From assembly GCA_964567485.1 (NCBI GenBank), contig CAZMMX010000043.1, forward strand, positions 1 to 27,139: a stretch of 27,139 nucleotides of DNA, read 5' to 3'. Below, in pieces: positions 8,420 to 17,019 of the stretch; the first letter of the stretch is position 1, and each line of letters begins with the position of its first letter. The notes below the pieces were generated by a model. The model saw only the letters and a list, made by a program, of their open reading frames with translations, was not told the DNA's origin and searched no databases. Position numbers and translations under genes: made by a program. Origin of the DNA: UBA1413 sp964567485 (GTDB lineage: Bacteria > Bacteroidota > Bacteroidia > Bacteroidales > Prolixibacteraceae).

Positions 8420-10689
8420 ACTATCCGATTTGGGAATTGGCTCATCTTAACAGCGGAACGCTGGTAGCCTTCATTGCCACCATTCATGCCTATGTGGCCC
8501 ATCTGGCCGTGGGCGGAGGACTCTTCCTCTGGCTCACCGACCTGAAGGCCGTACGCGACAACGACCCCGTCATTAAAGCCTACGTGAAAAGGCACACCTG
8601 GTTTTTCCTGTTGCTGACCATGGTCTTCGGAGGGGTATCAGGGGTAGGCATCTGGTTCATCATCGCCCTGGCCAACCCGGCAGCCACCTCATCCCTCATT
8701 CACAATTTCGTCTTCGGATGGGCCATTGAATGGGTCTTCTTTATCGGCGAAATCGTGGCTTTGCTCATCTACCATTACCGCCACGATACCATGCGCGAGA
8801 AAGACCGCCTGCGGGTGGCTTTTCTCTATTTCCTCTTTGCCTGGCTGAGCATGGTGGTCATCAACGGCATCCTGGCCTTTATGCTGACCCCCGGGAAATG
8901 GCTCGAAACCGGCAATTTCTGGGACGGATTCCTCAATCCCAGCTATTTCTCATCGCTCTTTTTCAGAAGCGCAGCCTCGGTCATGATCGCCGGCCTCTTC
9001 GGCTATGTCACCGTGGTCTTCTCGAAAGAGAAGGAGCTTCGCAGTAAAATGATGAAATACTGCACCCGGTGGCTGCTCTTCCCAGTTCCCCTGATCTTCC
9101 TGGGAGCCCTCTGGTATGTCTGGTCCGTGCCTGAGAGCATACGGTTGACCACCTTTCACCTCAACGCCCAATCACAGTTCGTGGTCACCGCCTTCCTGGT
9201 CACCTCGGTGCTTATCTTCGTGGCTGCTCTTTTTTACTCCCTGCGCACCACCCCGCTGCTTCAGAAAATCATGGTCTTTGTATTCCTGCTGATCGGCCTG
9301 GGATGGTACAGCAGCTTTGAATACCTCAGGGAATATGCCCGGAAACCCTATATCATCCATGGTTATATGTATTCCACCTCCATCCTTGCCAGCGATGTGG
9401 AAATGCTGAACAGGGAGGGGGTGCTGAAACATGCCAAATGGAGTTCGGTGAACGGGGTGACCGCAGAAAACCGGCTGACCGCCGGAAGGGAACTCTTTAA
9501 CCTGCAATGCCTGGCGTGCCACACCATCGGCGGGGTCAAAAACGACATCATCGAAAAAACCCGGGATCTGACCTATATGGGAATGATTTCCCAGCTTCAC
9601 GGCCAGGGGAAAGTCCTCGATTACATGCCCCGTTTCACGGGCACCCGGCAGGAGATGGAAGCCCTGGCCGCCTATATCATCGAAGGATTGCACGGAAAAG
9701 AACTGGTGACTACCCTGGCGGAATTCACCCCCAGTCCGGTCGACAATGATATCCCCCCCTTTGACGACGCCACCGATGACTATCTCCTGCTGGCCTGGAA
9801 CGATCTGGGGATGCACTGTATTTCGGATTGTGACCCCTGGTTTATCCTGCTTCCACCGGCGAATACCCTCGAGGCCCAGCTCATCAGACGGGGAGCCCTT
9901 CCCGAGGTGGTCACCGAAGGCATCGAACTCAAATACCGGGTGGAAAAGGGATTTGAGAATCCCTCGGCCCATGTGGAGTTCTGGGATTTCACCGAATCTT
10001 ACTTCGGGGTGAAGCTCGATAAGAATGTGGGACTGGGAGGAAAGGGTCTCGAGGGGGATTTTGACTGGCACGAAGAGCGCAACAGCTTCATTGCCGAGAT
10101 GATTCCCGTGGTGCCCTATCATGATGATGGCTCCTTCAATCCCTATCCCCTTTTCATCATCGATGCCCTAGAGAAGGAAACCGGGAGAGTGCTGGCGTCT
10201 ACCAAGGCGGTGGCGCCTGTTTCCACCGAAATGGGATGCCGCAACTGTCACGGAGGAGGATGGCGTGTCAACGGCGTGTCAGGGGTGGCTGACGAGACAG
10301 CCATTAATATTCTGAAGGTACACGACCGCATCAATGGAACGGACCTGTACGTTTCAGCCAGTAAGGGATCGCCCATTCTCTGCCAGAGCTGCCATGCCGA
10401 CCCGGCCATAGGAGCTCCCGGCACAGCGGGGCATAATAACTTCTCCACGGCGCTGCACGGATGGCATGCCAACTATATGCATGTGGAGGGGGGTCGTGCC
10501 TGCGTGATGTGCCATCCTGCNNNNNNNNNNNNNNNNNNNNNNNNNNNNNNNNNNNNNNNNNNNNNNNNNNNNNNNNNNNNNNNNNNNNNNNNNNNNNNNN
10601 NNNNNNNNNNNNNNNNNNNNGAGATGAACCATTCGGTGCACCATCCCAACATGGTCAGACCCTTCAGAAACCGGGAGGCCGTCAAATGA
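8416..10689 (+). CDS. CydA-like membrane domain fused to periplasmic multiheme c-type cytochrome (interrupted by assembly gap)
   Basis: Probable membrane electron-transfer protein. Residues about 10-305 form eight membrane helices resembling cytochrome bd subunit I: first helix with His24 and His29, a GGVSGVGIWF segment like the CydA GVATG region, and AIEWVFFIGE like the paired-Glu helix (AIEGLMAFFLE) of CydA. The usual b558 His position reads FFRSAAS here (Arg). After helix eight comes a cytochrome c domain with CLACH (365-369), then an unfamiliar domain containing WNDLGMHC (about 461-468), then CRNCH (608-612), CQSCH (656-660) and CVMCH (696-700). The 100-N gap follows. The reading frame after it, ending MNHSVHHPNMVRPFRN and stopping at 10689, fits a His-rich heme protein, but frame and length across the gap are uncertain. 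AGGAG lies upstream of the start, inside the preceding gene. The C-terminus converges with the opposite-strand transporter, overlapping by 8 bp. Confidence 0.75.
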   Translation: MNYPIWELAHLNSGTLVAFIATIHAYVAHLAVGGGLFLWLTDLKAVRDNDPVIKAYVKRHTWFFLLLTMVFGGVSGVGIWFIIALANPAATSSLIHNFVFGWAIEWVFFIGEIVALLIYHYRHDTMREKDRLRVAFLYFLFAWLSMVVINGILAFMLTPGKWLETGNFWDGFLNPSYFSSLFFRSAASVMIAGLFGYVTVVFSKEKELRSKMMKYCTRWLLFPVPLIFLGALWYVWSVPESIRLTTFHLNAQSQFVVTAFLVTSVLIFVAALFYSLRTTPLLQKIMVFVFLLIGLGWYSSFEYLREYARKPYIIHGYMYSTSILASDVEMLNREGVLKHAKWSSVNGVTAENRLTAGRELFNLQCLACHTIGGVKNDIIEKTRDLTYMGMISQLHGQGKVLDYMPRFTGTRQEMEALAAYIIEGLHGKELVTTLAEFTPSPVDNDIPPFDDATDDYLLLAWNDLGMHCISDCDPWFILLPPANTLEAQLIRRGALPEVVTEGIELKYRVEKGFENPSAHVEFWDFTESYFGVKLDKNVGLGGKGLEGDFDWHEERNSFIAEMIPVVPYHDDGSFNPYPLFIIDALEKETGRVLASTKAVAPVSTEMGCRNCHGGGWRVNGVSGVADETAINILKVHDRINGTDLYVSASKGSPILCQSCHADPAIGAPGTAGHNNFSTALHGWHANYMHVEGGRACVMCHPXXXXXXXXXXXXXXXXXXXXXXXXXXXXXXXXXXEMNHSVHHPNMVRPFRNREAVK
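10521..10620. other. Assembly gap (100 N)
   Basis: Exactly 100 undetermined bases inside the multiheme region of the cytochrome gene. The round number suggests a placeholder of unknown true length, so heme count, protein length and the C-terminal frame of that gene cannot be read. Confidence 0.95.
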
Positions 10690-11911
10690 GCATCCAGAGG
10701 ATCGCTATGGAGATCAGGAAGCTGAGGAGTGTGGCCACGATTCCTATTTTGAAAAATTCCCAGAAGCCGATTTTCACCCCCTCTTTTTCGGCCGATTCGA
10801 TGACTATGAGGTTGGCCATGGCCCCTATGATGGTGGCATTTCCGGCCAGTGTGGAGGCCGAAGCCAGCGTGAGCCACAGGATATCCCCCGGCAGGGGCTT
10901 CAGCACCGGCAGCATCATCACCGTATAGGGAACGTTGCTCACAATCTGTGACATCAGCAGACTTAACCCGTGAAGCCTCACGACGCCGGCCATGTCTTCG
11001 GTCAAGACCTGAGAATGGATCAGAAAATCCATGAGTCCGGCTTTCACGGCCCCTTCCACAACGATAAAGAGGGAAGAAAAGAAAAGCAGCAACACCCAGT
11101 CGACATTTTTGATGACCTTAGAGGGCTTTACCTTTCCGAAGAGGAGGATCAGCGCGGCGCCGGCCAGGGCGATGACCGGAATGGAGAGGCTGAGCAGTTT
11201 TCCGAGGAAGAAAAAGAGGACGACCCCCAGAAAAACGGGGACCGAGAATTTCATGGAGCCATACTTGTATTCGAACTGGTGGGAATCGGCGGTGATGACG
11301 GCGCCATTTCTGAAATGGGAACGGTAAAACCCTTTCACCACAAAGACGGTCATCCCCATTCCCAGAAGGGAAACCGGCAGAAGCCTGAAGAAAAAAGTGG
11401 CGTAATCGATGCCTGAGGTGATCCCTATCAGCATGTTCTGGGGGTTTCCGGTGATAGTCATGGCGCTTCCGATATTGGAAGAGAGGATCTCAGCAATCAG
11501 ATAAGGAACGGGGTTTATTTTAGAAGCCCTGCAAATGGCGATGATGACGGGAGTGAAAAGCAGCACCACGGCATCGTTCACCAGAAAGGCACTGGCCACG
11601 CCGGTCACAAAGGTGATGATGACGAGCAGGCGGAAGGGGGTCTTGGACCAGGAGAGGGTTTTTTCGGCGATCAGGGAGAAAAAACCGTCGAGCTGAAGCG
11701 TCGAAATGATGATCATCATTCCCAGGAGCAGGGCGATGGTGTTGTAATCGATGGCCCGCACCGCCTCCCCCAGGTCGAGGACGCCGAACAGAATCATGGC
11801 GATGGCGCCGAAAAACGCCGCCGAAGGCCTGTCCACGTTGATTTTCGGCAGACGGGTGAAGATAATCCCCACATAGGTGAAGATGAAAATGAGTAATGCG
11901 GTCAGCGGCAT
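10682..11911 (-). CDS. ArsB/NhaD-superfamily (ion transporter) permease
   Basis: Inner-membrane secondary transporter of about 409 residues with roughly 10-12 helices. Two family hallmarks are present: FLVNDAVVLLFTPVIIAI in the first half, and SNIGSAMTITGNPQNMLIG, which matches the (S/A)NIG-x-GNPxN re-entrant motif of ArsB, NhaD and CitMHS carriers. The second half repeats the pattern (LSLLMSQIVSNVPYTVMMLP, then ASASTLAGNATIIGAMANLIV), the expected inverted repeat of this fold. The substrate (arsenite, Na+/H+, dicarboxylate or other anion) cannot be told; no ars genes are nearby. It is the last gene of a HAD-TPR-transporter series, 32 bp after the TPR gene, and meets the cytochrome gene tail to tail. 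No terminator was seen between the convergent genes. Confidence 0.85.
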   Translation of the reverse strand: MPLTALLIFIFTYVGIIFTRLPKINVDRPSAAFFGAIAMILFGVLDLGEAVRAIDYNTIALLLGMMIIISTLQLDGFFSLIAEKTLSWSKTPFRLLVIITFVTGVASAFLVNDAVVLLFTPVIIAICRASKINPVPYLIAEILSSNIGSAMTITGNPQNMLIGITSGIDYATFFFRLLPVSLLGMGMTVFVVKGFYRSHFRNGAVITADSHQFEYKYGSMKFSVPVFLGVVLFFFLGKLLSLSIPVIALAGAALILLFGKVKPSKVIKNVDWVLLLFFSSLFIVVEGAVKAGLMDFLIHSQVLTEDMAGVVRLHGLSLLMSQIVSNVPYTVMMLPVLKPLPGDILWLTLASASTLAGNATIIGAMANLIVIESAEKEGVKIGFWEFFKIGIVATLLSFLISIAILWMLI

Positions 11912-11943
11912 AAATCAGATTTGGTTGAAGGTGGGCCGGTGAA

Positions 11944-14160
11944 TCATGACAGGGAATAGAGCAGTTGGTCAAGCATGATGGGGACCTCTTCCCGGGGAAT
12001 ACCGCGGGCCGACAGAAAACGGAGGTCTTCGGTGAACGCGGCCATGAACTCCTCAACGGTGAAGCCTCCCGTTTTGATGGAAAGCCGGTAGTATTCCAGG
12101 GCCGGCTCCCGTTTTCCCAGGGCCCACTGAACATGGCCCATGTTCATCAGGTCAAACTTGTCGGGTTCATCCTCCATCAGTTTCAGGTAATACTTCCCGG
12201 CCTGTTCTGTTTTTCCCGACATGAAGGAACTCCAGGCAATGGGCCTCCACACCTTTTTATTTCCGGGGGCCAGGTATTCGATCTTGAAGAAGGCATTCAG
12301 GGCTTCCTGATAGGCACCGGTTTCGCTGTAACAGTAACCCAGGGCATAGATGGTGCTCAGGTTGTCGGGTTCGAGGTCATCGAGGGCTTGATAGGCTTTC
12401 AGGGCCTCTTCGGTGCGTTTCAGGTTTCTGCAGCACAGGGCGATCTTTTTCAGGTTCCAGATTCTGTTGACCTCAAAAAGCTCGGCTTTCCGGTAAAAGG
12501 AAAGCGCCGTTTCATAGCGGCCCAGCTTCTGATGGCAATAGGCCGCCTTCTGCAGGGCTTCTCCGTCCTGTTCCCCCGACATTCCGTAAACCTCCAGGGC
12601 CTCCTCAAAATAACCCTTCTCAAAATAAAACTCCGCCAGTTTCCTGATCATCGCGGGATGATCCTCCAGTATGCGGCGAAATGCGCTGCTGTTGTGAAAA
12701 TCGAATTTCCGGCTGAAAATATCGTCGAAATCATTCCGGGAAGGATGGAGATGGTAGAAACGGTAAAGGTCCTGGATGTACTGGTTAGAGACAATGCCCT
12801 CCTTCTTGTCGGGGGAAAGCATCTTCTCTTCTTTTTCGAGTTCCTGGAGCTGTTCCATTTCGGCCTGCAGGAATCCAGCAAGCATGGTGCGGGCTTCTCC
12901 CGTGATATGCCTGACCATCAGGCTGAAGGAGTATTTATCGGAATTGCACAGAAGGGGTGAGCTGAGCAGGGCTTCGGTGATGCTGGTCTGGGAGTCTTCG
13001 GAATCTTCCACTGTAGCCCCGGGAATTCCGGGATGGCCGGGGAAGAAAGGAACGAACCAGTTGACCATTTCATTGAAGAAAGGGAAGGTTTTGAACATGC
13101 CGAAGGAGGCCAGGAAGACGTCGGCACCTTCGGTTTGCATACGCGCCATCTCCTCCATCTTGTCGATCAGTCCGGGTGATTCATCGAAAAGCGCACTCCA
13201 TTCGGGATTCCGGTCATCGGATGACTCAGCCTCCAGAAGATTGTCGAGGTTGAATTTATTCCTGATATTGGGGGATAGACGAATCATCTCGGGGATGATC
13301 TCCTCCTGAATTTTCTGTTTTATTTTCTCCGTTTCCCGGCTTCCCAGAAGCTGAAGCATGATTTTCTCCACGTTTCTGTTAATGGCGGGATCTTCATTCA
13401 TCATTTCAAAACGGAGCTGCACCCGGGGGAAGAATTCCATGAGGGCATCATATTGACAGAGGGCCAGGAGGAAGCCGGTGAGGCACCGCTGGCTGAGCAG
13501 CAGGGTGGTGCGGTTTCTTTCATAGAGGTCGAGGAGGAGCTCCATTTTGGCCTCATCAAAATAACGCAGAAGGCTGAATGTCAGGGCCGTGACCAGTACC
13601 GAGCGGCATTCGGCGGGAAGGGCGTCGCCCTCACAGAGAGCCACCATAAAGGACCTCTCATCCTCGCCCATTTTGTCGGTGAGTACGAGGCGGTAATATA
13701 AATCCGTAATTTTCTGCCAGTATTCAGGCGATATACGGTAGGGTTTTTCAGGGTTCACTCCAGGGTCGCTCTCCGTATTGCGCGCCTGAAGTACGGCCAT
13801 ATCATTCAGGAAGAGAGCCGGATCAGAGAGGGGAAGGAGGTCTGTGGAGCGTTTTTTCTGGTAATAGAAGGAGCTGGCATGGGCTTCCAGCCAGTTCTCC
13901 CTGATTCTGACGGTGAGTTCAAAAAGGGAACGCACCAGGTGAAGGTAGATCTTCCCGCGTTCCGGGTCCTCCACCCCTTCCACGGTATATTTCCTGATAA
14001 ACCGGTAGGTCTCCTCCAGGTCATACACCCTGTCGGAGAATTCTCCCTGCCGGGTATCGGCCGCCAATTTGCTGACCTGAGAAAACGCCTGCTTCAGCTT
14101 CTTTTCTGAAAGAAGCTGGACTATTTCCCCATACACAATGTTCAATTCGTTCTCAGTCAT
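11944..14160 (-). CDS. Large tetratricopeptide-repeat protein
   Basis: A protein of 738 residues with no signal peptide, so probably cytoplasmic. The C-terminal third (about 505-700) carries around six TPR units, for example YFEEALEVYGM, RYETALSFYRKAELFE, RTEEALKAYQALDDLEPDN and AYQEALNAFFKIEYLAPGN, which usually form a protein-binding superhelix. The N-terminal two thirds are helical and unfamiliar. The open frame extends upstream to 14244 into the preceding HAD gene; the ATG at 14160 (MTENELNIVYGE) is preferred because it removes that overlap and gives a sensible N-terminus. It lies 34 bp after the HAD gene and 32 bp before the transporter, so a scaffold or regulatory role for this small operon is possible, but that is inference. 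Confidence 0.85.
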   Translation of the reverse strand: MTENELNIVYGEIVQLLSEKKLKQAFSQVSKLAADTRQGEFSDRVYDLEETYRFIRKYTVEGVEDPERGKIYLHLVRSLFELTVRIRENWLEAHASSFYYQKKRSTDLLPLSDPALFLNDMAVLQARNTESDPGVNPEKPYRISPEYWQKITDLYYRLVLTDKMGEDERSFMVALCEGDALPAECRSVLVTALTFSLLRYFDEAKMELLLDLYERNRTTLLLSQRCLTGFLLALCQYDALMEFFPRVQLRFEMMNEDPAINRNVEKIMLQLLGSRETEKIKQKIQEEIIPEMIRLSPNIRNKFNLDNLLEAESSDDRNPEWSALFDESPGLIDKMEEMARMQTEGADVFLASFGMFKTFPFFNEMVNWFVPFFPGHPGIPGATVEDSEDSQTSITEALLSSPLLCNSDKYSFSLMVRHITGEARTMLAGFLQAEMEQLQELEKEEKMLSPDKKEGIVSNQYIQDLYRFYHLHPSRNDFDDIFSRKFDFHNSSAFRRILEDHPAMIRKLAEFYFEKGYFEEALEVYGMSGEQDGEALQKAAYCHQKLGRYETALSFYRKAELFEVNRIWNLKKIALCCRNLKRTEEALKAYQALDDLEPDNLSTIYALGYCYSETGAYQEALNAFFKIEYLAPGNKKVWRPIAWSSFMSGKTEQAGKYYLKLMEDEPDKFDLMNMGHVQWALGKREPALEYYRLSIKTGGFTVEEFMAAFTEDLRFLSARGIPREEVPIMLDQLLYSLS

Positions 14161-14194
14161 ACTTTCAGGATTATCTCCCTCTACAAAGGTAGGC

Positions 14195-14845
14195 TTATTG
14201 TGTGAAAACCTGCTGCACAAAGGGGAGCAATTCATCAGGATCATCGGCCAGAAAATCGGGATGAAGGGAAGCGAGCAGCTCCCTGCTGTTCAGTCCCCAG
14301 CTCACGGCAATGACCCGGATTCCGGCTTTTCTGCATGCCTCAATATCGCGGGTTTCATCCCCCACATAAACGATTTGTTTCCTTTCAATTTTCTCCTGAC
14401 CCAGCATGCGCAGGATCACTTTGTCTTTGCCAAAGATGCTTTTCCCGCTATAGATGAAATCCATGATACCCGACAGGGATTTATGATCGAGGAACTTCAT
14501 GACATTATCCCTGGAATTGGAGGTCAAAACGCCCATACAGTAGCCGGCGTTCCTGAGATTCTCCAGGGCAGCTCCCATTCCTTTTGCCAGTGCGGTTTCC
14601 GCAATATGGTGATGCAGCTCCTTCTGGATCCTGAGCAACAAGGCCATCAATCTGAGATGGGAGAGGCCAAAAGATTTCAGAAACTCCTGAGGCTTGCGGG
14701 AGCGCAGTACTTCCACCTCCTCCATGGAGAAATTCTTTAAGTTGTACTCAGGAGCTATGCGGTTATAGATGATAAAGGCGAGCTCCAGGGTGTCGGCGAT
14801 GGTCCCGTCAAAATCAAACACTACGTATTTCCTGTCATTCATCAT
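14195..14845 (-). CDS. HAD-superfamily phosphatase, phosphoglycolate-phosphatase-like
   Basis: Probable cytoplasmic phosphomonoesterase. The four HAD motifs are present: DFDGT with nucleophile Asp11 and general acid Asp13; Thr/Ser in VLTSNS; Lys in GKSIFGKDKVI; and the Mg-binding acidic pair in VGDETRD. A helical cap lies between motifs I and II. The C-terminal GIRVIAVSWGLNSRELL stretch is typical of Gph/HAD_2 proteins. The open frame starts with GTG at 14920, but the family N-terminus fits ATG at 14845 (or 14842), giving 216 residues. A TAnnTTTG element at 14934-14941 on the reverse strand would drive either start. The substrate is not identifiable. First gene of the HAD-TPR-transporter series. 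Confidence 0.88.
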   Translation of the reverse strand: MMNDRKYVVFDFDGTIADTLELAFIIYNRIAPEYNLKNFSMEEVEVLRSRKPQEFLKSFGLSHLRLMALLLRIQKELHHHIAETALAKGMGAALENLRNAGYCMGVLTSNSRDNVMKFLDHKSLSGIMDFIYSGKSIFGKDKVILRMLGQEKIERKQIVYVGDETRDIEACRKAGIRVIAVSWGLNSRELLASLHPDFLADDPDELLPFVQQVFTQ

Positions 14846-14933
14846 CAGCTGACTGTTACGAACCGGATCATTCAGGGCCCTTTCCAGCGTCAGGGCCGGC
14901 TTTTCCCAATATCGATCCACAAAAAAACAATAA

Positions 14934-14941
14934 CAAATATA
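14934..14941 (-). promoter_or_regulatory. Candidate -7 promoter element for the HAD operon
   Basis: Read on the minus strand, TATATTTG matches the Bacteroidota -7 consensus TAnnTTTG exactly and lies in an AT-rich stretch just before the HAD gene. No good -33 TTTG element is seen at the usual distance, so this rests on one element. Confidence 0.45.
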
Positions 14942-15018
14942 CGATATCGCTGGTTTCCTGCTCTTCCCGTTTGCCAGGGGGACCTTTTCCTTAACCTAAT
15001 CTTTATCTGATAACTGCC

Positions 15019-16983
15019 TCATCTGGGCCATAGCAGCGCGGGTCTGCCNNNNNNNNNNNNNNNNNNNNNNNNNNNNNNNNNNNNNNNNNNNNNNNNNNNN
15101 NNNNNNNNNNNNNNNNNNNNNNNNNNNNNNNNNNNNNNNNNNNNNNNNTTTTTCAGGCTGATTTTGGAAGGTTCCCTGAAGGAGTAGTTTTCATCTTCAA
15201 AAGGGATTTCATCGCTGGCGGCCGTCATTCCCGGGTTTTTCCACACCGGGGGAGCGACTGTCACCCCGTTTAACCACACCCGGGGTCGGGTGGTATGCCA
15301 TTCTCCCAGTTGGGGGAAAGGCCCTCCCCTGCGGCCTGCCGATCGTGACCAGTCATAAAAACCGATCCAGCAGTCTGCCTCCTGGTCACGGGGCGACCAT
15401 ATATGGGTCATCGCGTATACGGTTCCCTCACGTTGCTCAAACCAGGAGGGGAATCCGAAGAAGTGACGGATATGGATGGTTCCGCCATAATAGGGACCGG
15501 TCCAGGCATATTCCTTCCCGTCGATAAGATAAGTCTCCATCAGGGTGTCCTCCACGGCAAATTTCCGTTCCAGGTCGCCGCCATGGTCAAAGGGACCGAT
15601 GATATTCCAGGCGATTCCTGTTTGTTTTACGTAAGGAAAGGGTTTATCGCTGAAATAAAGGTCACGGTGGCGTACCAGCCGCTCCTCGAACTCCCTGAAC
15701 TGATCAAAAAGAGAATCCCCGGGAAGGGGCATCCTGGCGAGGTAACTTTCGCCGAAGTCTGCCGGCTGGCCTTTCCAGGAGGTCTCGCTATAGGTGACTA
15801 TTCCGGGGTACACCGGATTCTGGGTGATTATTTTTTGTTCGTCACTGACCAGGTTGTCATTCCAGCAGCAGAGGATGCCGCCCAGGCGCAGGGAGTCGCT
15901 GTGGGGTGCCCCGCCGATCCTGTCGAAGTAGAGTTGGTAGACTCCGGCCAGGGGGTCGAGATGGTTGAGGTAGTTGAGGCGTGAATCGAGGTAGCGGTGG
16001 CCGGGCCGGGGGTGGCCGTTGGAGGACCAAAGCTGCGTGATGGAGGTGGTGTCGTCCTCAATGGGTTGCCCCGGGCGCCACACGATCACTTCCCTGCCGT
16101 TCTCCCTGACTTTGGCGACCAGATGGGCCAGAAGGCCGGGCGCCGGCCGCTCATAGTCATGCCACACCTCATCAGTGCCCAGGTGGATGTAAGGCATCTC
16201 TTCTGCCGGGACCAGCGCGCACAACTCATCGATGAGCTCCGATAAAATGGTCTTCACCCGGGGATCCTGCATGGCCTCAATGCCCAGAGCCTTCCGGAAA
16301 GCTTCCGAATGCCCGGGCACATCAAACTCGGGAACCAGGGTAATGTGGCGCTCGCGGCAATATTTCACCAAATCGACAAACTCCTCCTGGGTATAGTATT
16401 TCCCGGGCCACCGGCTCATGGAGGAGGAATCCTTCAGTTGGGGGTATAGTATGCTTTCCAGGCGCCAGCCGGGATTATCGGTCACATGAAAGTGGAACAG
16501 GTTGAATTTGTAGGCCGCCAGCACGTCGATCTGTTCCTTGAGAAAGGGCAGCGACATATAATTGCGGCCCACGTCCTGCATGAAACCGCGAATGGCAAAG
16601 GCCGGCCAGTCGGTGATTTTGCACCCGGCAATGGTGGTTTTGCCGTTCCGGGTGGAGGTCAGTTGCCTGAGGGTCTGCTCACCCCGGAATAATCCCGTGG
16701 CAGTGGTGGCCTCAAGAAGGACCGAGTCGCGGGTGACCACGAGAAGGTATGCCTCATCGTGATGGCGGGGAACGCCCGGCAGATCCTCCCTCAGCCTCCT
16801 GACAATTGCGGCCCCGTCACCGCCATCCACAAAGTCATCGCCCGTCCAGACAACCATCTGGGGCATAGGAATCAACGCTGGCACCTCAACTTCAGGATTC
16901 CGGCAACCGGCCAACAACAGGCTCACGAGGAGGAAGGCCCCCATACAATGGAAGCGCCTTGAAAAACGGGATGGCTCTTGCAT
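15019..16983 (-). CDS. GH20 beta-N-acetylhexosaminidase-like lipoprotein (3' end interrupted by assembly gap)
   Basis: Predicted exo-acting glycosidase that removes terminal N-acetylhexosamines. A lipoprotein signal peptide (FLLVSLLLAGC, Cys27) places it in the envelope. The GH20b-like N-terminal domain (about 35-120, ending TATGLFRGEQTLRQL) precedes the catalytic barrel: RGFMQDVGRNYMSLPFLKEQID, FNLFHFHVTDNPGWRLE, LVPEFDVPGHSEAF and HLGTDEVW, whose Asp271-Glu272 is the expected catalytic pair; the usual HxGGDE reads HLGTDE. A further beta-rich domain follows (about 450-620). After the 100-N gap the frame stops at 15019, but another frame continues plausibly to a TAG at 14996-14998, so the true C-terminus is unknown. 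It starts 36 bp after the last efflux permease, with no terminator seen between, so it may be read through from that operon. Confidence 0.85.
   Translation of the reverse strand: MQEPSRFSRRFHCMGAFLLVSLLLAGCRNPEVEVPALIPMPQMVVWTGDDFVDGGDGAAIVRRLREDLPGVPRHHDEAYLLVVTRDSVLLEATTATGLFRGEQTLRQLTSTRNGKTTIAGCKITDWPAFAIRGFMQDVGRNYMSLPFLKEQIDVLAAYKFNLFHFHVTDNPGWRLESILYPQLKDSSSMSRWPGKYYTQEEFVDLVKYCRERHITLVPEFDVPGHSEAFRKALGIEAMQDPRVKTILSELIDELCALVPAEEMPYIHLGTDEVWHDYERPAPGLLAHLVAKVRENGREVIVWRPGQPIEDDTTSITQLWSSNGHPRPGHRYLDSRLNYLNHLDPLAGVYQLYFDRIGGAPHSDSLRLGGILCCWNDNLVSDEQKIITQNPVYPGIVTYSETSWKGQPADFGESYLARMPLPGDSLFDQFREFEERLVRHRDLYFSDKPFPYVKQTGIAWNIIGPFDHGGDLERKFAVEDTLMETYLIDGKEYAWTGPYYGGTIHIRHFFGFPSWFEQREGTVYAMTHIWSPRDQEADCWIGFYDWSRSAGRRGGPFPQLGEWHTTRPRVWLNGVTVAPPVWKNPGMTAASDEIPFEDENYSFREPSKISLKXXXXXXXXXXXXXXXXXXXXXXXXXXXXXXXXXXGRPALLWPR
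15049..15148. other. Assembly gap (100 N)
   Basis: Exactly 100 undetermined bases within the 3' part of the GH20-like gene, probably a placeholder of unknown length. The 30 bases beyond it cannot be assigned to a reading frame with confidence, and a short additional gene or gene end could be hidden here. Confidence 0.95.
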
Positions 16984-17019
16984 GTGATTAATTTTTTAGT
17001 GTAAATATCTAATTATCTA

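Noticed and set aside
10461..10928. Plus-strand open frame running through the assembly gap
   Set aside because: It exists only because undetermined bases contain no stop codons, and it overlaps the cytochrome and transporter genes without a motif of its own.
11965..12960. Plus-strand open frame of 331 codons opposite the TPR gene
   Set aside because: The minus-strand frame encodes clear TPR repeats; the opposite frame has no motif and would sit inside another transcription unit.
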